Assembly: GCA_019054805.1 (NCBI GenBank)
Contig: JAHQIY010000035.1
Span: 186,001-250,000, forward strand
DNA length: 64,000 nucleotides
From: Brachionus manjavacas
Taxonomy: Eukaryota; Rotifera; Eurotatoria; Ploima; Brachionidae
Direction of reading: 5' to 3'
Shown here: positions 32,079 to 42,519 of the stretch, piece after piece
How positions within the stretch are numbered: position 1 is the first letter of the stretch
How the letters are laid out: every line of letters starts with the position of its first letter
The notes under the pieces: model-generated
What the model saw: only the letters and a program-made list of their open reading frames with translations
What the model was told of the DNA's origin: nothing
Database searches by the model: none
Position numbers and translations under genes: made by a program

Positions 32079-32387
32079 TCAAAAAGATTGATAGTGTAAA
32101 GCGTGATCTTGATAGCTTAGATTGTCCGTTCTATTCAAGTTCAGATTTGAAAAGTTGGCATTTGAGCTAAAATTTCCAAATTGAGAATAGTTCGCATGCG
32201 ACGCTCCAAAAGCATTCATTCTGTTCATTGCGTTTATTTGAGAAAATTGGTTTCTGTTTGATGTGTTGTTGTAAAAATTTCTCATTATCGCATCATTTGC
32301 CGGATTTTGCGCACAACCAGATGCAGATGATTTGTGTATCTGTTTTTCTTGTTTTCGGTATTTGGCCCGCCTATTTTGGAACCAGAC
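32079..32387 (-). CDS. Prop: Prop paired-like homeobox gene, exon 3 (end of homeodomain and carboxyl tail)
   Basis: The exon starts at an AG acceptor (32389-32388) and reads VWFQNRRAKYRKQEKQIHKS, completing helix 3 of the homeodomain begun in exon 2 at 39447. The junction falls between homeodomain positions 46 and 47, the classic paired-class intron site, in phase 0. Gln50 (WFQN) marks the Q50 paired-like group. The remaining 80 or so residues are Asn/Ser/Phe-rich and end at a stop at 32079-32081. About 220 bases separate this stop from the CatSper3 start on the same strand. Confidence 0.9.
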   Translation of the reverse strand, partial: VWFQNRRAKYRKQEKQIHKSSASGCAQNPANDAIMRNFYNNTSNRNQFSQINAMNRMNAFGASHANYSQFGNFSSNANFSNLNLNRTDNLSYQDHALHYQSF

Positions 32388-32416
32388 CTTCATTTTAATT
32401 CAATGTTCATTAATTG

Positions 32417-32563
32417 TACAACAGATGACTAGTCATATTTTCCAGTGAACAAAAAAATTTAAAAATTTAACGATTTTTGCAACTTTCAAACTTTTCAACT
32501 TTTTTTTTTTTTAACACTTTTTTTCAAGAAATAAACAAACTACCTAGGCTCACTTCTTTATGC
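32417..32563 (+). repeat. 147-bp direct repeat, left copy (possible long target-site duplication)
   Basis: Starts TACAACAGATGACTAGTCAT and ends CACTTCTTTATGC. It matches 33285-33430 with one substitution and one base difference in a T-run. The two copies bracket a truncated LINE-alpha element exactly. Confidence 0.95.
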
Positions 32564-33284
32564 CAAAAAGAAATCAAGTTTCTTGGTATTAAATTTGATT
32601 CTAAGTTATTAAAGAACGCTGCAACAAAAGGCTAAATATTATTAAGATATTGTCAAACAAAAAATGGGGTCTCAATCAAAACACACTAGGAAATTTATAT
32701 AAATCTTTAGTCGGATCGATTTTAGACTATTCTTTTCCTTGCTTGAATTCATTTTCAGAAAATAATATCAAAAAACTACAAGCAATTCAAAATACAACAG
32801 TCAGATCTATCCTTAAGTTAAAATATGATACTCCCTCCAACATCGTGCAACATGAAGCTTTTAATAAACTAAAATTACTAACAGTCTCGAATCGTCTTTT
32901 TGAGTTGAGTGAGAAATATGTTGGGACAGGACTGAGTCATTCTATTCCATTGGTTGAAAGACTGGTGAAAGAATACAAAGAAGGTTTCGAATCAAGATAT
33001 ATTGAATACCCAACTCCATTGTGTAATTGCTACCTTACTATTTCTTCTTTTTTTCCTGAAACTTGAACTATTTAAACATGTGCCACATGAAACAATCTTT
33101 TCCAATTTATGTCTTTAAGACTTTAATTTTTTTTTAGCTTATTTACTCTATTTTGATTCTTTTTTTTTTATTTAATTTTATTAACTTTAATTTTATTTTT
33201 ATTTTATTTTTTTATTTTGTTTTTAATTTATTCTGAAGGAGCTTTAGCTCGGTACAGAAAACAAATAAATAAAAAAATAAATTT
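32564..33284 (+). mobile_element. 5'-truncated LINE-alpha copy in Prop intron 2
   Basis: It begins with KEIKFLGIKFDSK from the reverse transcriptase, has a small internal deletion, then an open frame 32650-33066 identical in plan to the carboxyl end at 62 kb (NKKWGLNQNTLGNLYKS... to ...ISSFFPET). The 3' untranslated region ends with the tail hairpin GAAGGAGCTTTAGCTCGGTA (33233-33257) and an ATAAATAAA tail that stops where the right direct repeat begins. It lies antisense to Prop. Confidence 0.9.
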
Positions 33285-33430
33285 TACAACAGATGACTAG
33301 TCATATTTTCCTGTGAACAAAAAAATTTAAAAATTTAACGATTTTTGCAACTTTCAAACTTTTCAACTTTTTTTTTTTTAACACTTTTTTTCAAGAAATA
33401 AACAAACTACCTAGGCTCACTTCTTTATGC
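33285..33430 (+). repeat. 146-bp direct repeat, right copy
   Basis: Near-identical to 32417-32563. It continues seamlessly into an older reverse transcriptase copy (LLYADNLATFF reads across its right end), so this side shows the pre-insertion target context. Confidence 0.95.
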
Positions 33431-33806
33431 AGATAATTTGGCTACTTTTTTTATTTTCAAAAAGATAGCATATCTCGAAAACATGATTAATAAGTACATT
33501 ATCTTTCAGAAAAAAACTAAAGTTAAAATCGACCTTGGCCTTGAAATTAATGGGAGAAATTTAATCAATGAGGAAATAGTCGAATTCTTAGGCAACGCAT
33601 TGAACTCAAAACTTTCATTTAGTACAATGGTGCATGAATTAAACGAGTGCTGTAATTCAAGGCCTAAAATAATTGAACAAATGTATTTGAAACACAAGAT
33701 CTATATTTTGAAACAAATACGTCAAAGTAAAATTTGCCATGATTTAGGCAATTTGAAGTTCATGATCATGATCACATGTTCAAAACTTAATAGATTAAAA
33801 TGTTAA
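33400..33806 (+). pseudogene. Old degenerate LINE-alpha reverse transcriptase, target of the later insertion
   Basis: It reads SLLYADNLATFFIF (degenerate YADD box, here ADN), then EEIVEFLGNALNSKLSFSTM and ELNECCNSRPKII, parallel to LLFADDLV..., KEIKFLGIKFDSKLNF and IKERCNKRLNIIKI of the better copies. Several deletions are present. Loss of the second catalytic Asp means it is inactive. Confidence 0.75.
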
Positions 33807-33810
33807 TAAA

Positions 33811-34555
33811 AATGATGGAAAAGTTTTGTTTAAATACTTTTTAATTAAACACATTGTAACCAGTATACTTGTTGTTAAAATATTTATTGAAGTACTCCCC
33901 CAATATGTGAATAGTTTCTATTATTTATAGTGACAATGTTTGGCTCAAGAAAGAACGTTTTAAAATGTTTGAATGAATTAATTATTCAGAGAACGCATGT
34001 GTGAATGCTGGATTAAGTTATATAATTCTTAAGCTCAAATCTCAAATTTGCAATTTCATTTAATTCTTAAAAATCTAATAAGTCATGTGGTTTAATCACA
34101 TGACATGTCAACAACATAATGTTTATTAATTTAATCAATTAAAAAACAAAACCTTTTTTTTTCCAATTGTTCTTTAATTGATTTTTATAAAATATTTATT
34201 TGAAAATTTTAAAGACAAATTTAAAATCCATATTAAAGAATCCAAATTATGGCTTCAAATGTTATTTCAATCTTAATAAAAATATATTACAGAGAAACAA
34301 AAATAAACTTGCATTGCAAATTTTAAAAATATTGATTTAAATTTTATTTTACTTTAGAAAAAAATTCATATAATTTTCTACCCAATTAAAGATAGAACAA
34401 ATCATGTTTATTAAAGTTTAAAAATTTAGTATTTAAAAAATTGATAAAAAATAGCTTTTTTTTTAAAATCAAAAACTAAAAATTTTGATCTGAAATTTTT
34501 AGTAAATAATAAAATATTTCTATTGGGGTTTATAAGACCTTAGACCGAAAAATCT
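33811..34555. other. AT-rich part of Prop intron 2
   Basis: No coding feature. A short stem-loop (CATGTGG/TCACATG) sits at about 34084-34102. Confidence 0.4.
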
Positions 34556-34701
34556 TTGATAGGATCAATCTTGAATTAATATTTTACTTGTTTAAATTCA
34601 TTCTCAGAAACTAACATCAAAAAAATACAAGTTATTCAGAATTCAGCAGTTAGATCTATTTTGAAGCTGAAAAATGATACCCCTTCATTCAATATTATGC
34701 A

Positions 34702-35496
34702 ATATCTATCTTGTTTAATCATATAACTAGTTTATAGATAGAACAACAGACCTTTTCCTAGCCTTGAATATAGAACCAACTGTAAAGCGTATAGATAGAA
34801 CTAAATGTGACTTTTATCTTCGACTGACTACAAATAGCTACACAAATACAATAACCGAGACTAAGACACACACAAAATGCATCCAGACTGAAATAAATGA
34901 TATCAAGAACAACTATGGCATAGAAAACGAAACTGACACGACAAACCTTTGCCAAATAATTAAATATCACATTAAAACTGACATGAAAGCAATGTCATCA
35001 AATAATCAAAAAGTTGACGCTATACGCAAAATAATCAACATGCAAAACAAGCAAGAACTATCAAGAAAACTTTTTGAAATAGTCAAATTCAAGAACTCTT
35101 TCTACACGACTACTCATATGTTTTGCTTTTATTTTTGTAATCTTGTGATCCTTTACTAAATTTTTTTATTTTTTTTAGGCCATTTTTATTTTAATAAGGC
35201 CATAAACTGATATGTAAGTATGAAACAATTTTTATACGGAATTATTAACTTTAATTTTAAATTTGTTTAAACAAAATGCAGTACGCTTTATTTCACAGCG
35301 TACTGGAAAAAGGTCGCGCAGCGGCCTTTGCTTTAGGCTTAAAATAAAAAATTACTAGTTTGTAATTTATAATTTATATTTTTGTAGCAATTTACGATAT
35401 GTCTGACAATTCTTACTTTATATTTTAATAACAATTATTGTACAATTAGATTTAATTCTCAAATCAATAATTTTTAATCAATAAAACGTTTGAAAC
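34702..35496 (+). mobile_element. 795-bp retroelement insertion with 13-bp target duplication
   Basis: TCAATATTATGCA at 34689-34701 is repeated at 35497-35509. The insertion carries a plus-strand ORF (about 34733-35159) with LFLALNIEPTVKRIDRTKCD and FYLRLTTNSYTN, similar in style to the carboxyl end of RTE/L1-like reverse transcriptases. Two strong hairpins follow downstream. A 13-bp duplication suits target-primed retroposition, so it is probably a 5'-truncated copy of a family different from LINE-alpha. Confidence 0.7.
35279..35329 (+). repeat. Two tandem GC-rich hairpins in a retroelement 3' region
   Basis: Hairpin 1 pairs CAGTACGCT with AGCGTACTG perfectly (35279-35305, 9-nt loop). Hairpin 2 pairs AAAGGTCG with CGGCCTTT including one T-G pair (35309-35329, 5-nt loop). 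They stand out from AT-rich surroundings and may be the recognition structure for the element's reverse transcriptase. Confidence 0.6.
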
Positions 35497-35565
35497 TCAA
35501 TATTATGCACCAAGAGGCTTTAAATAAACCTAAACTACTAACAGTCTCCAATCGATTTTAATTCT

Positions 35566-37764
35566 AATTTATTTTAATTACATTTAATTATATTTTTATA
35601 TTTGTGATGTCGGAGCATCACTTGACTTGCGAGAGCATTATGTTTTGTTATTGTAATTTGTAACACAGCTTATTTAGTTATATTTAACCAAAGACTTGGC
35701 CTCATTTGTTGTGTTTCAAAACTCTTGTTTTCAACAACAATAAAACTCTGTTCTTTATACAATTTCTTAATATTCAATATAAAAAGTTAAATTAATGATT
35801 CTTTTTTTTTATTTGCTTCATTTTACCTTTTTTATTTTAATAATAAAAAATTTTTTAAGTCTCATGGACAAAATAAAAAAACTATAGTTTCTAATTTTAA
35901 TTTTACAAAATTAATAATTCCCTTTTTTTTTTTAAATAAAACAAAATTTTTTTTTACAATAAAATTTTAGATAAATTTTTCAAATTCATTCAAGTCAAAG
36001 ATTTGACTTGACTTGATAGAAGACTTTAATTTTTTAAAAATGCTTTCTTTAACATATTTAGTTTAAATTAAAAATTAAAAAATAAAAATTGCTTAACAAT
36101 CAGTTTATTTTCTTCATCTTGTTTTTTTCCCAAAAATAAAAATAAAATAAAACAACCTTATATCTAGCATTTCAAAATCGCTGCATATTAATGTTGTTGC
36201 CTCAAAACTGCTCACTGTTAGTCGTCATCTATGTGGTCTATTGATGTAACCTGATCTCAAAAAAGACGTATATATTATCTTTTAATTTTTTTTAAATAAA
36301 ATTCAAATTTTCTTACGCACAAGTCTGGTAAAAATAAAAATAATTTAATAAATTTATTAAAATTAATCCTTTAATTAATTGAAATTTAATCGCTCTTAAA
36401 ATATTCTTAAAATCCTGCAAACTCAACACTTATAAAATCGTTTAAAACGTCAGAGATCAAGTGAGGTTTACTCTTCGAAGAGCTCAGAGCATGCGCGTTG
36501 GAATCAAGAAACTCAGTGCCAGTACATTAAATTCCTATCACCATTTGACATAATCAAAGACCAATTTACGGCACCCGAAAATATCACATAAAAAAAAGAA
36601 AAAAAAACATTTATAATTAATAATTTTCTATGATCAATTTTTATTCGAATTCGACTTTTTTATCTATTTTTTTAAATAATCAAAAACAAAATTGCCTTAA
36701 ACAACTGGATTTGTATTTTTTTCTAATAATTATTTTCATTTCTAATAAAATTTTTCAAACATATTATTTAACAGATATTTATCTTTCCGAAGATAATTAT
36801 TACCATTTTTTTAAAATAAACTTTAATTGCCTGTATTAATTTTTTATTTAAATTCTTACTTGATTAAAAATATGGATGATTTTTCTAAAAATCATTTCCC
36901 ACATTCAAGCAAAAGTCTTGCGAAAATTTTAAAAAGATCAAGAATTTTTTTAAAACTAAGAAATCAATTATTTTAAGAGAAACTCGGGGAACCAAGTTAT
37001 AGGTTCACCTAACTTTTAGTATAGTATCAGGGGTAAGAGTTAGCCTGTACTTTTTAACTCAACCTGTTTGTATGTTTGGCTAGTTGCGCCTATTCTATTG
37101 ACTAATAGCACAAATTTTATTTATTTTATTTATGAAGTGTCTTCTTGTTCAAAATATATTTATGTAACCCTCAAATACAACATTCAAAGTTAAATCAACC
37201 ATCAAAGTCTGCTGATGATGTGCAAACCTGAGCAATTATAAATTGAAATTTAAATTGGAAAAAATGCAACTATGGATGAAGCACCATGTTGCATTCACAC
37301 AACCAATTTTGAACTTATAGAAAATTTTTTTTTAATTTTTTTATTTTTATATTTTTTTTGCTTTGTTCTTTTATACTGAATTTCACAAAACCAAATTATA
37401 TTCTTTTAAAAATTTTTACATGAAGCATCCAAATGACGGATTTATATTCATAAAATAAACTATTAAAAAATGAGTGTTTTTTTTTTAATTTTTTTGTTCA
37501 CTGGATCTTAATCTTTAATTCATGTGCAAGTTTTTTTCTGTTCTACATTTTTCTTTAATTTTAAAAATAGAAAACAAAAAATAATTGGTTTTATAAATAA
37601 GAAATCAAAAAGAATAAATTTCAAAATATTTCTTCATAACATATTTAGATCACTTGAAAGTTAGTGGAAGACCTTGGTCGATTTAAAAAATGTTCGGTGC
37701 TTTCGTACATTTACTGGACTCACTACACGATACTGTTTCTTTTAAATCTTTAACTAAATATTAA
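35566..37764. other. AT-rich part of Prop intron 2, with one mixed-composition patch
   Basis: Mostly A/T runs. The patch at about 36425-36560, containing GAGCTCAGAGCATGCGCGTT, is less AT-rich and could be regulatory DNA or an eroded repeat. No ORF is convincing. Confidence 0.35.
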
Positions 37765-38513
37765 CAGTGCTGCTACGATACATGGTTCTGAGGTAAATTT
37801 AAGCAATTTTACGTAAATTAGGTGATTTGCTAAGGATTTTAACCCAGCCAATATTGTTTTTACCAAGAAAATCTCTATATAAAAATTATTAAGAATGAAA
37901 ATCAGTTATTAAACAACAAAATAATTTTTTTTAGATTCCTCATAATTCTCCAGACCTAAACCCAAATGAGATGAAAAGATTTATCCTTGGCAAATCACCT
38001 AAAAGCGAGGAATGAAGTAGGCAAGGCAATTTTTGAATTCAAGAAATTTCTCACTCCACCAAAATGCAAAAAATATATTGATCATATAAAGAAAATAAAA
38101 AAAAAAGATTAAAAAATGAAGAATTTAAATTTTAAAAACCATAGGAAATCGAAATAGTAATCAAACAAGATGGAGACTGGTCTAGACATTAAATAAAGTA
38201 ACAAAAAATAACAAAATACTTAAATAGAAAATGAAACTAAATTAATTAAAAAAATTTACGTTTTTTTCTTTTTTATTTACTTTTTTTTACCTCAAAAAAT
38301 AATTTTTTACGTAATTTTACGTAAAATTTGGTAAATTTATTTTTGATGATTTGAAAAGAAAATAATTTTTCTGAAAATTCTATTAAAAGAGGTAAAAAAA
38401 GATCTTTTTGTGGCCCATTTGCGCTATACCTTAATTTTACGTAATTATACTGAAATTTAAGTAATATAAAATTAAGAAAATTTACCTCAGAATCATGTAT
38501 TGAAGCAACACTG
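37765..38513 (+). mobile_element. 749-bp Tc1/mariner-like element remnant in Prop intron 2
   Basis: Ends CAGTGCTGCTACGATACATG...TTCTGAGGTAAATT and the complement at 38479-38513 match at about 30 of 35 positions. Inside, the plus strand reads PHNSPDLNPNEM and, after a frameshift, LANHLKARNEVGKAIFEFKK, the terminal DDE box and following helix of Tc1-type transposases. TA follows the right end; the left neighbour is mutated to AA. Confidence 0.8.
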
Positions 38514-38695
38514 TAAAATAAACAAGAATTGGTGTATCAAATTAATTTTTTTTTTAAATTTTTTTAGAATCAAAAATAAAAAAAAGAACAATATAATTAA
38601 AACAAATTGGACTTTTGATCGTAAAATTTGTTCCCAAAATTTTGGCAAAATGTAAAAAGTGTATTTAAGATATTTCAATTTGTATTACTTGAATT

Positions 38696-38778
38696 CAGAG
38701 TTGTTTAAAAATCCCAAATTAAAAAAAATAAAAAAAGTCCGGACTTGACTTGAGACTTGTGACTTTTAAACAACTCTG
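38696..38778. mobile_element. 83-bp hAT-like MITE
   Basis: Perfect 15-bp ends CAGAGTTGTTTAAAA/TTTTAAACAACTCTG enclose GTCCGGACTTGACTTGAGAC. CTTGAATT on the left and CTTGAAAC on the right look like a decayed 8-bp duplication. Related fragments occur at about 9160-9195 and 50708-50760. Confidence 0.75.
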
Positions 38779-39446
38779 CTTGAAACAACAATCAAGTGAT
38801 TTAAATTTATTAAAAAAGATATTTAAAATTTTATCCCATTTTTATTAATAACGAATGAAGACAAAGTTTCCGGACCAAGTTTGTGTTGTCATAACTTCCT
38901 CATTTTAAATTCAGTTTCAAATCTGAAGACAGATTTGATATTTTTTGGGCTGTTGTGTCACCGAAAGGAGTCTCAGAGCCATCAGAGCGTTGAAAGTGGC
39001 AATGCAATTAATTAGATCGTTTGCCAAGATGGATGAATCTGCAAACTTATTGAAAATTTTTGGCCAATTTTGAAAGGGAAAGTCTACGAGGATGGCTTGG
39101 AAGCGAAAAAATCTCATCAATTGAGGCTCAGGATACTAAATCCGCCCAGCATCAATACAGACCCTAATGGAAGGTTACAAAAGTGGAATTGAAAAAATTC
39201 GAGGAAATGATAAAATAGAAATAAACTGTTTAAAGCTTTAAATTCTCTTTCTAAATCACTTGGCTTTTGTCGTCATTCTTTAAAAATGAAAGAGTCATGA
39301 CCTTTTGAAATAATAATTTCGTCAAATTTTTTAATTTTAGATTTATTGAAAAATGTAAAATAAAAACTTGCCATTTCTTTAATGCCAAAAAGAGTTTTAT
39401 TATTTGAAGGTATTTAAAAAATTTAATAAACTTTTAAAAAAAATAC

Positions 39447-39859
39447 TTGAATTCGAGCTTCATTTAGTTTAGTGGATCTAGCCAGTTCTTCTCGGCAATA
39501 TATATCGGGATAGTGACTTTTATTGAATGCTGCTTCAAGCTCATTTAGCTGCTCTTGAGTAAATGTAGTTCGATGTCTTCGCCGAGTTGGTGTAGCACTG
39601 TTGCTTTCATTGGAGCCTGTCGAGCTGGCACTGTGCTGGCTGTGGTGACTTAGATAATGGTGGCTGGTATTTATGTGCGAGTGGGATACAGCCGCTGCAG
39701 CGGCAGCTGCAGCCGCGGCTGCCATCAATGCGTTGGAAATTGAGCTTTGGTTAGTAGAATTTGAATTTGCCGAAGGAGACTGGTTTGCTGAGTTGGCAGT
39801 CATTAGAAGGCCGTAGTTGCTTTTTTGGTTTAGTTTTTTAAGATTGCCATTTTCTTGTC
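39447..39859 (-). CDS. Prop: Prop paired-like homeobox gene, exon 2 (most of the homeodomain)
   Basis: The exon runs from a possible acceptor (AG at 39861-39860) to a GTATTT donor after 39447. It encodes an Asn/Ser-rich start, a poly-Ala run, a His/Ser-rich segment, then the homeodomain start [20 protein letters not shown] and [15 protein letters not shown] up to position 46 (ARIQ). RRRHRTTF and the [11 protein letters not shown] block match Prop (vertebrate PROP1, insect Prop) better than other paired-like families. In the three-exon model the product is about 282 aa with the homeodomain at about 135-194. An alternative start is the in-frame ATG at 39803. Confidence 0.9.
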
Positions 39860-39861
39860 CT

Positions 39862-41733
39862 TAAATTAAGTTTATTAGGAGTAATTTTGGCTGGGATTTG
39901 TGCTTGTGTTAATTAAATGCACGGTTTCGAAGTGAAACCGTTCCGTTAGTGCTTGGTTTTATGGAGAGAGGTTCGAGTAAAAATTGAGAACCTATTGAGC
40001 AATTTTAGTTAAGGGAAATAAATTAGTTCTTTCTGATTTAAGATCGAACTAAAATTATTGGAAATTTTAATTTTATCATTAAAATAAAATTAAAAAGCCT
40101 CAAAGGCAATGAGAGAATTAAAGAACTGAAAAGAACTCAACAAAAAAAAAGATGAACAAGAAATTTTTTCCATTTATTTCTAGTTAGTTTGAGTTTTTTT
40201 TCCTAGATTAATTAATAATTTTTTTTAAACCAACTTAAGCAACAACAAATATTAGAAATTAAAATTATACTTAACTTAACTCAACTGAATCAGTAATAAC
40301 AAGCTAGTGCGAGAACAAGAAAACCGAGCGCACAAGACATAGATAGAGAAAAATAATTTCTTTTTTTGGATTCCAAATATTTCCTCCATTATCTCATTAG
40401 GGAAATTTTGATCATCAAAATAAACAATTTTGTTTTTTTAATTGTATATCTTAATTTTTTTTCAAGTCCCACAGAAATGGTACAATGTCTAAATTTTTTC
40501 AATCAAACATTTGTTTAATCATAATTGGTTTATCACAAGTGCATAAATCCTTGATTTAATTGATCCAAGAATTAATAAAAAATTTAATTAACCCTTTATT
40601 TAACTTTTGATAATATTTAAAATAATCTGTCAAATCCATCAAAATTCATTCTTCAGATGTAAATTTCAAATGTCACAAGCCTGGTCAGAATGGTGAGAGT
40701 TGTTTTGCACTAGAAATAATGTTTAGGAGGCCGATTGACTAGAGGATCAAAAAATGACTAGTTTTAGGACATGATTTCTTATGAACATGGTATCAACGAA
40801 GCTACAGTCAGAAGAAGAGGATATAAAAAGGCAGCTGCTTGGAAAAAAATTTAAGAGTAAATAAAAAATTTCAAAACTTTACTTTGGACATTAATTGAAA
40901 GAGGACTTGAATTTAAATTCTGAAGGTTTATTAATCAAAAAATAAGAGAGCTATAAATGAGGTTTAAAATGGTTTAATATTTTGACTCATAGCTTTTTTT
41001 ATAAAATAAAAATGCCAAAATGAGTTAATACACTTTTTTAAAAAATATTTTTCAAAAATCTCCAAATACCCGAATTTCGGATATTGTAGTGTTTTTAGTT
41101 TATAAACTGTTTTATTTACTAAAAAAAATACACTACCTATGAACAGTTTTCCCTTTCATTTGATTTACAGAACATTTTTATAATCTAGTGCCATAAAATA
41201 AGGTTTAATATTAAAAGTGAATTCTTTTGCTATCAGAATTGAGGATTTCCATCAGCTAAGGTTCTAAATTCTGTAAAAAAAGATATGGTCTTGGAGGTCC
41301 TTGATTTGGAGGCAAAAGGGTATGCAATTTGAACGTGTGCAGAAAAGATCGAGTCAATGAAAGATGCTGATATTCTATTGCTATTTTGTTGCTTTAAAAT
41401 GACGTAAAGAGATGCAATAAAAGAAAAAATTAAAAAATTCAAATATGTTTAGTTTTTCAGATAAAAATTTTTTTTATAAAATTTTCTGATATCATCACTA
41501 ACTTTTTTATCATTTAGTAACTCAAATATTTCATAAAGATTGCTAAAATTTATTTGTAAAATAATACAACATTTTTTTTCACAATAAAATATGATTTTTT
41601 TTCTAAAATTTATGTCACATAATGCAGCTAAAATATCTTTGATTATTTCTAATATTCTAATAGAATTTCCTTTTAAAACTTTAAACAAGCTTGGATGATT
41701 TTATGAAAATGCTGCATTACGGAGATACAACCG
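39862..41733. other. AT-rich Prop intron 1, nothing recognised
   Basis: No supported gene. A short stretch at about 40770-40850 reads HGINEATVRRRGYKKAAAWK across frames, possibly a transposase helix-turn-helix relic. Confidence 0.3.
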
Positions 41734-41922
41734 GTGAAAAAAGGTTCAAATAACAGGTTAGTAATTACACACTGGAATTGTTTTCATTTACCTAGTAGGG
41801 TTCATCATTTAGAAGTATTTTTGGCTCAAAAATGTTCTGACAAAGTTCTCCTTAATGAAATAAAAGTTAATCCAAGTGGTTTAAATTTTTATTTTAAAGA
41901 CTGGAGCTCAATAAATTTTTAA
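41734..41922 (+). pseudogene. Non-LTR endonuclease amino-terminal fragment
   Basis: The frame reads ITHWNCFHLPSRVHHLEVFL and VLLNEIKVNPSG, matching the start of apurinic-type endonuclease domains of non-LTR elements (WN motif, then LNE with the metal-binding Glu). It ends after SSINF, so only the first 60 residues survive. Confidence 0.65.
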
Positions 41923-41990
41923 TAGAAAATCATGATCACTTGAAAACTTAATTTTAATTATTTTATTTATCTAAAATAAAATTTAGAGAG

Positions 41991-42059
41991 AAGTTCCTCG
42001 TGGCATCTCCGAACGGCGTAGTGCCTTCTTTTCAGCCAGCTTGTTAGGAACTTTTTTTT
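41991..42059. repeat. Structured segment with closing 8-bp stem and T-run
   Basis: AAGTTCCT (41991-41998) pairs with AGGAACTT (42046-42053), enclosing a GGCA/TGCC inner stem and followed by a T-run. It is far more GC-rich than its flanks. On the minus strand it precedes an (ATAAA)-like tail, so a retroelement 3' hairpin is the likeliest reading; a small RNA gene is the alternative. Confidence 0.4.
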
Positions 42060-42392
42060 CAAATTATTTTTATTATGAAAATAAATAAAAAAGAAGAAAA
42101 AATTTAAAAATGACCGACTCAAAAGAATCCACACTTAAAGGTGGTACTCGGGGAAAGCGATCTTCAATGTTATACATTGAAAAGCCTAAAACCAATTCTG
42201 GAGCCAACATCTCTATTGAACATTTTATTATATTTTTGGTGCAAAAAAATAAATCAATTTAGGATTTTTAAAAAAATTTATAAATTTGTTTTATTTGATT
42301 ATTTTTCTTATTTCAATTTATCTATCTTAATTTCTTCATTTTTAAAAAAAGGACTAAAAAACATGTTTTATTTAAAAGAAAAAAAAGGATAC

Positions 42393-42519
42393 TTTTGTCA
42401 ATGGGAGACATTGCCGAGCTAAAGTCAGTGTGGTGGACTAAAGAATTGCTTTCTGGCGATTTGGCAAAGAGTGGTTGGTTTGGATAATCCGCCAAATGTG
42501 TTGACTCAAATGAATTCAT
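42393..42519 (-). CDS. Prop: Prop paired-like homeobox gene, probable exon 1
   Basis: Starts at an ATG and reads MNSFESTHLADYPNQPLFAK then SPESNSLVHHTDFSSAMSPI. A GTATCC donor after 42393 leaves one base (phase 1). Exon 2 begins with two bases that complete an Arg codon and continue [20 protein letters not shown], so the frames join. Composition is clearly protein-like. The link is inferred from phase, strand and the absence of another candidate between; no transcript proves it. Confidence 0.55.

Larger units (their letters stand above)
34556..35565 (+). pseudogene. Degenerate LINE-alpha carboxyl region split by a later insertion (34556-34701 and 35497-35565)
   Basis: The left part reads SLIGSILN, CLNSFSETNIKKIQVIQNSA and VRSILKLKNDTPSFNIM. 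The right part resumes at NIMHQEALNKPKLLTVSNRF. These are consecutive segments in the intact family sequence. TCAATATTATGCA occurs on both sides of the insertion. Confidence 0.8.

Noticed and set aside
32079..32387. SHOX assignment for the homeobox exon
   Set aside because: The RKQE-x-Q-x-HK tail resembles SHOX. The amino-terminal arm RRRHRTTF and [11 protein letters not shown] in exon 2 fit Prop better.
35279..35329. Bacterial-type terminator pair or bacterial contamination
   Set aside because: The hairpins sit within a retroelement insertion in a eukaryotic intron, with no T-run and no bacterial genes nearby.
35279..35358. Helitron 3' end (hairpin followed by CTAGT)
   Set aside because: The CTAG lies too far from the hairpins, and the insertion has a 13-bp target duplication, which Helitrons do not make.
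42111..42264. Plus-strand ORF starting MTDSKESTLKGGTRGKRSSM
   Set aside because: The first 34 codons look protein-like, but it then degenerates into AT-rich text. It has no donor I trust and lies inside the proposed Prop intron near an endonuclease relic; left unassigned.
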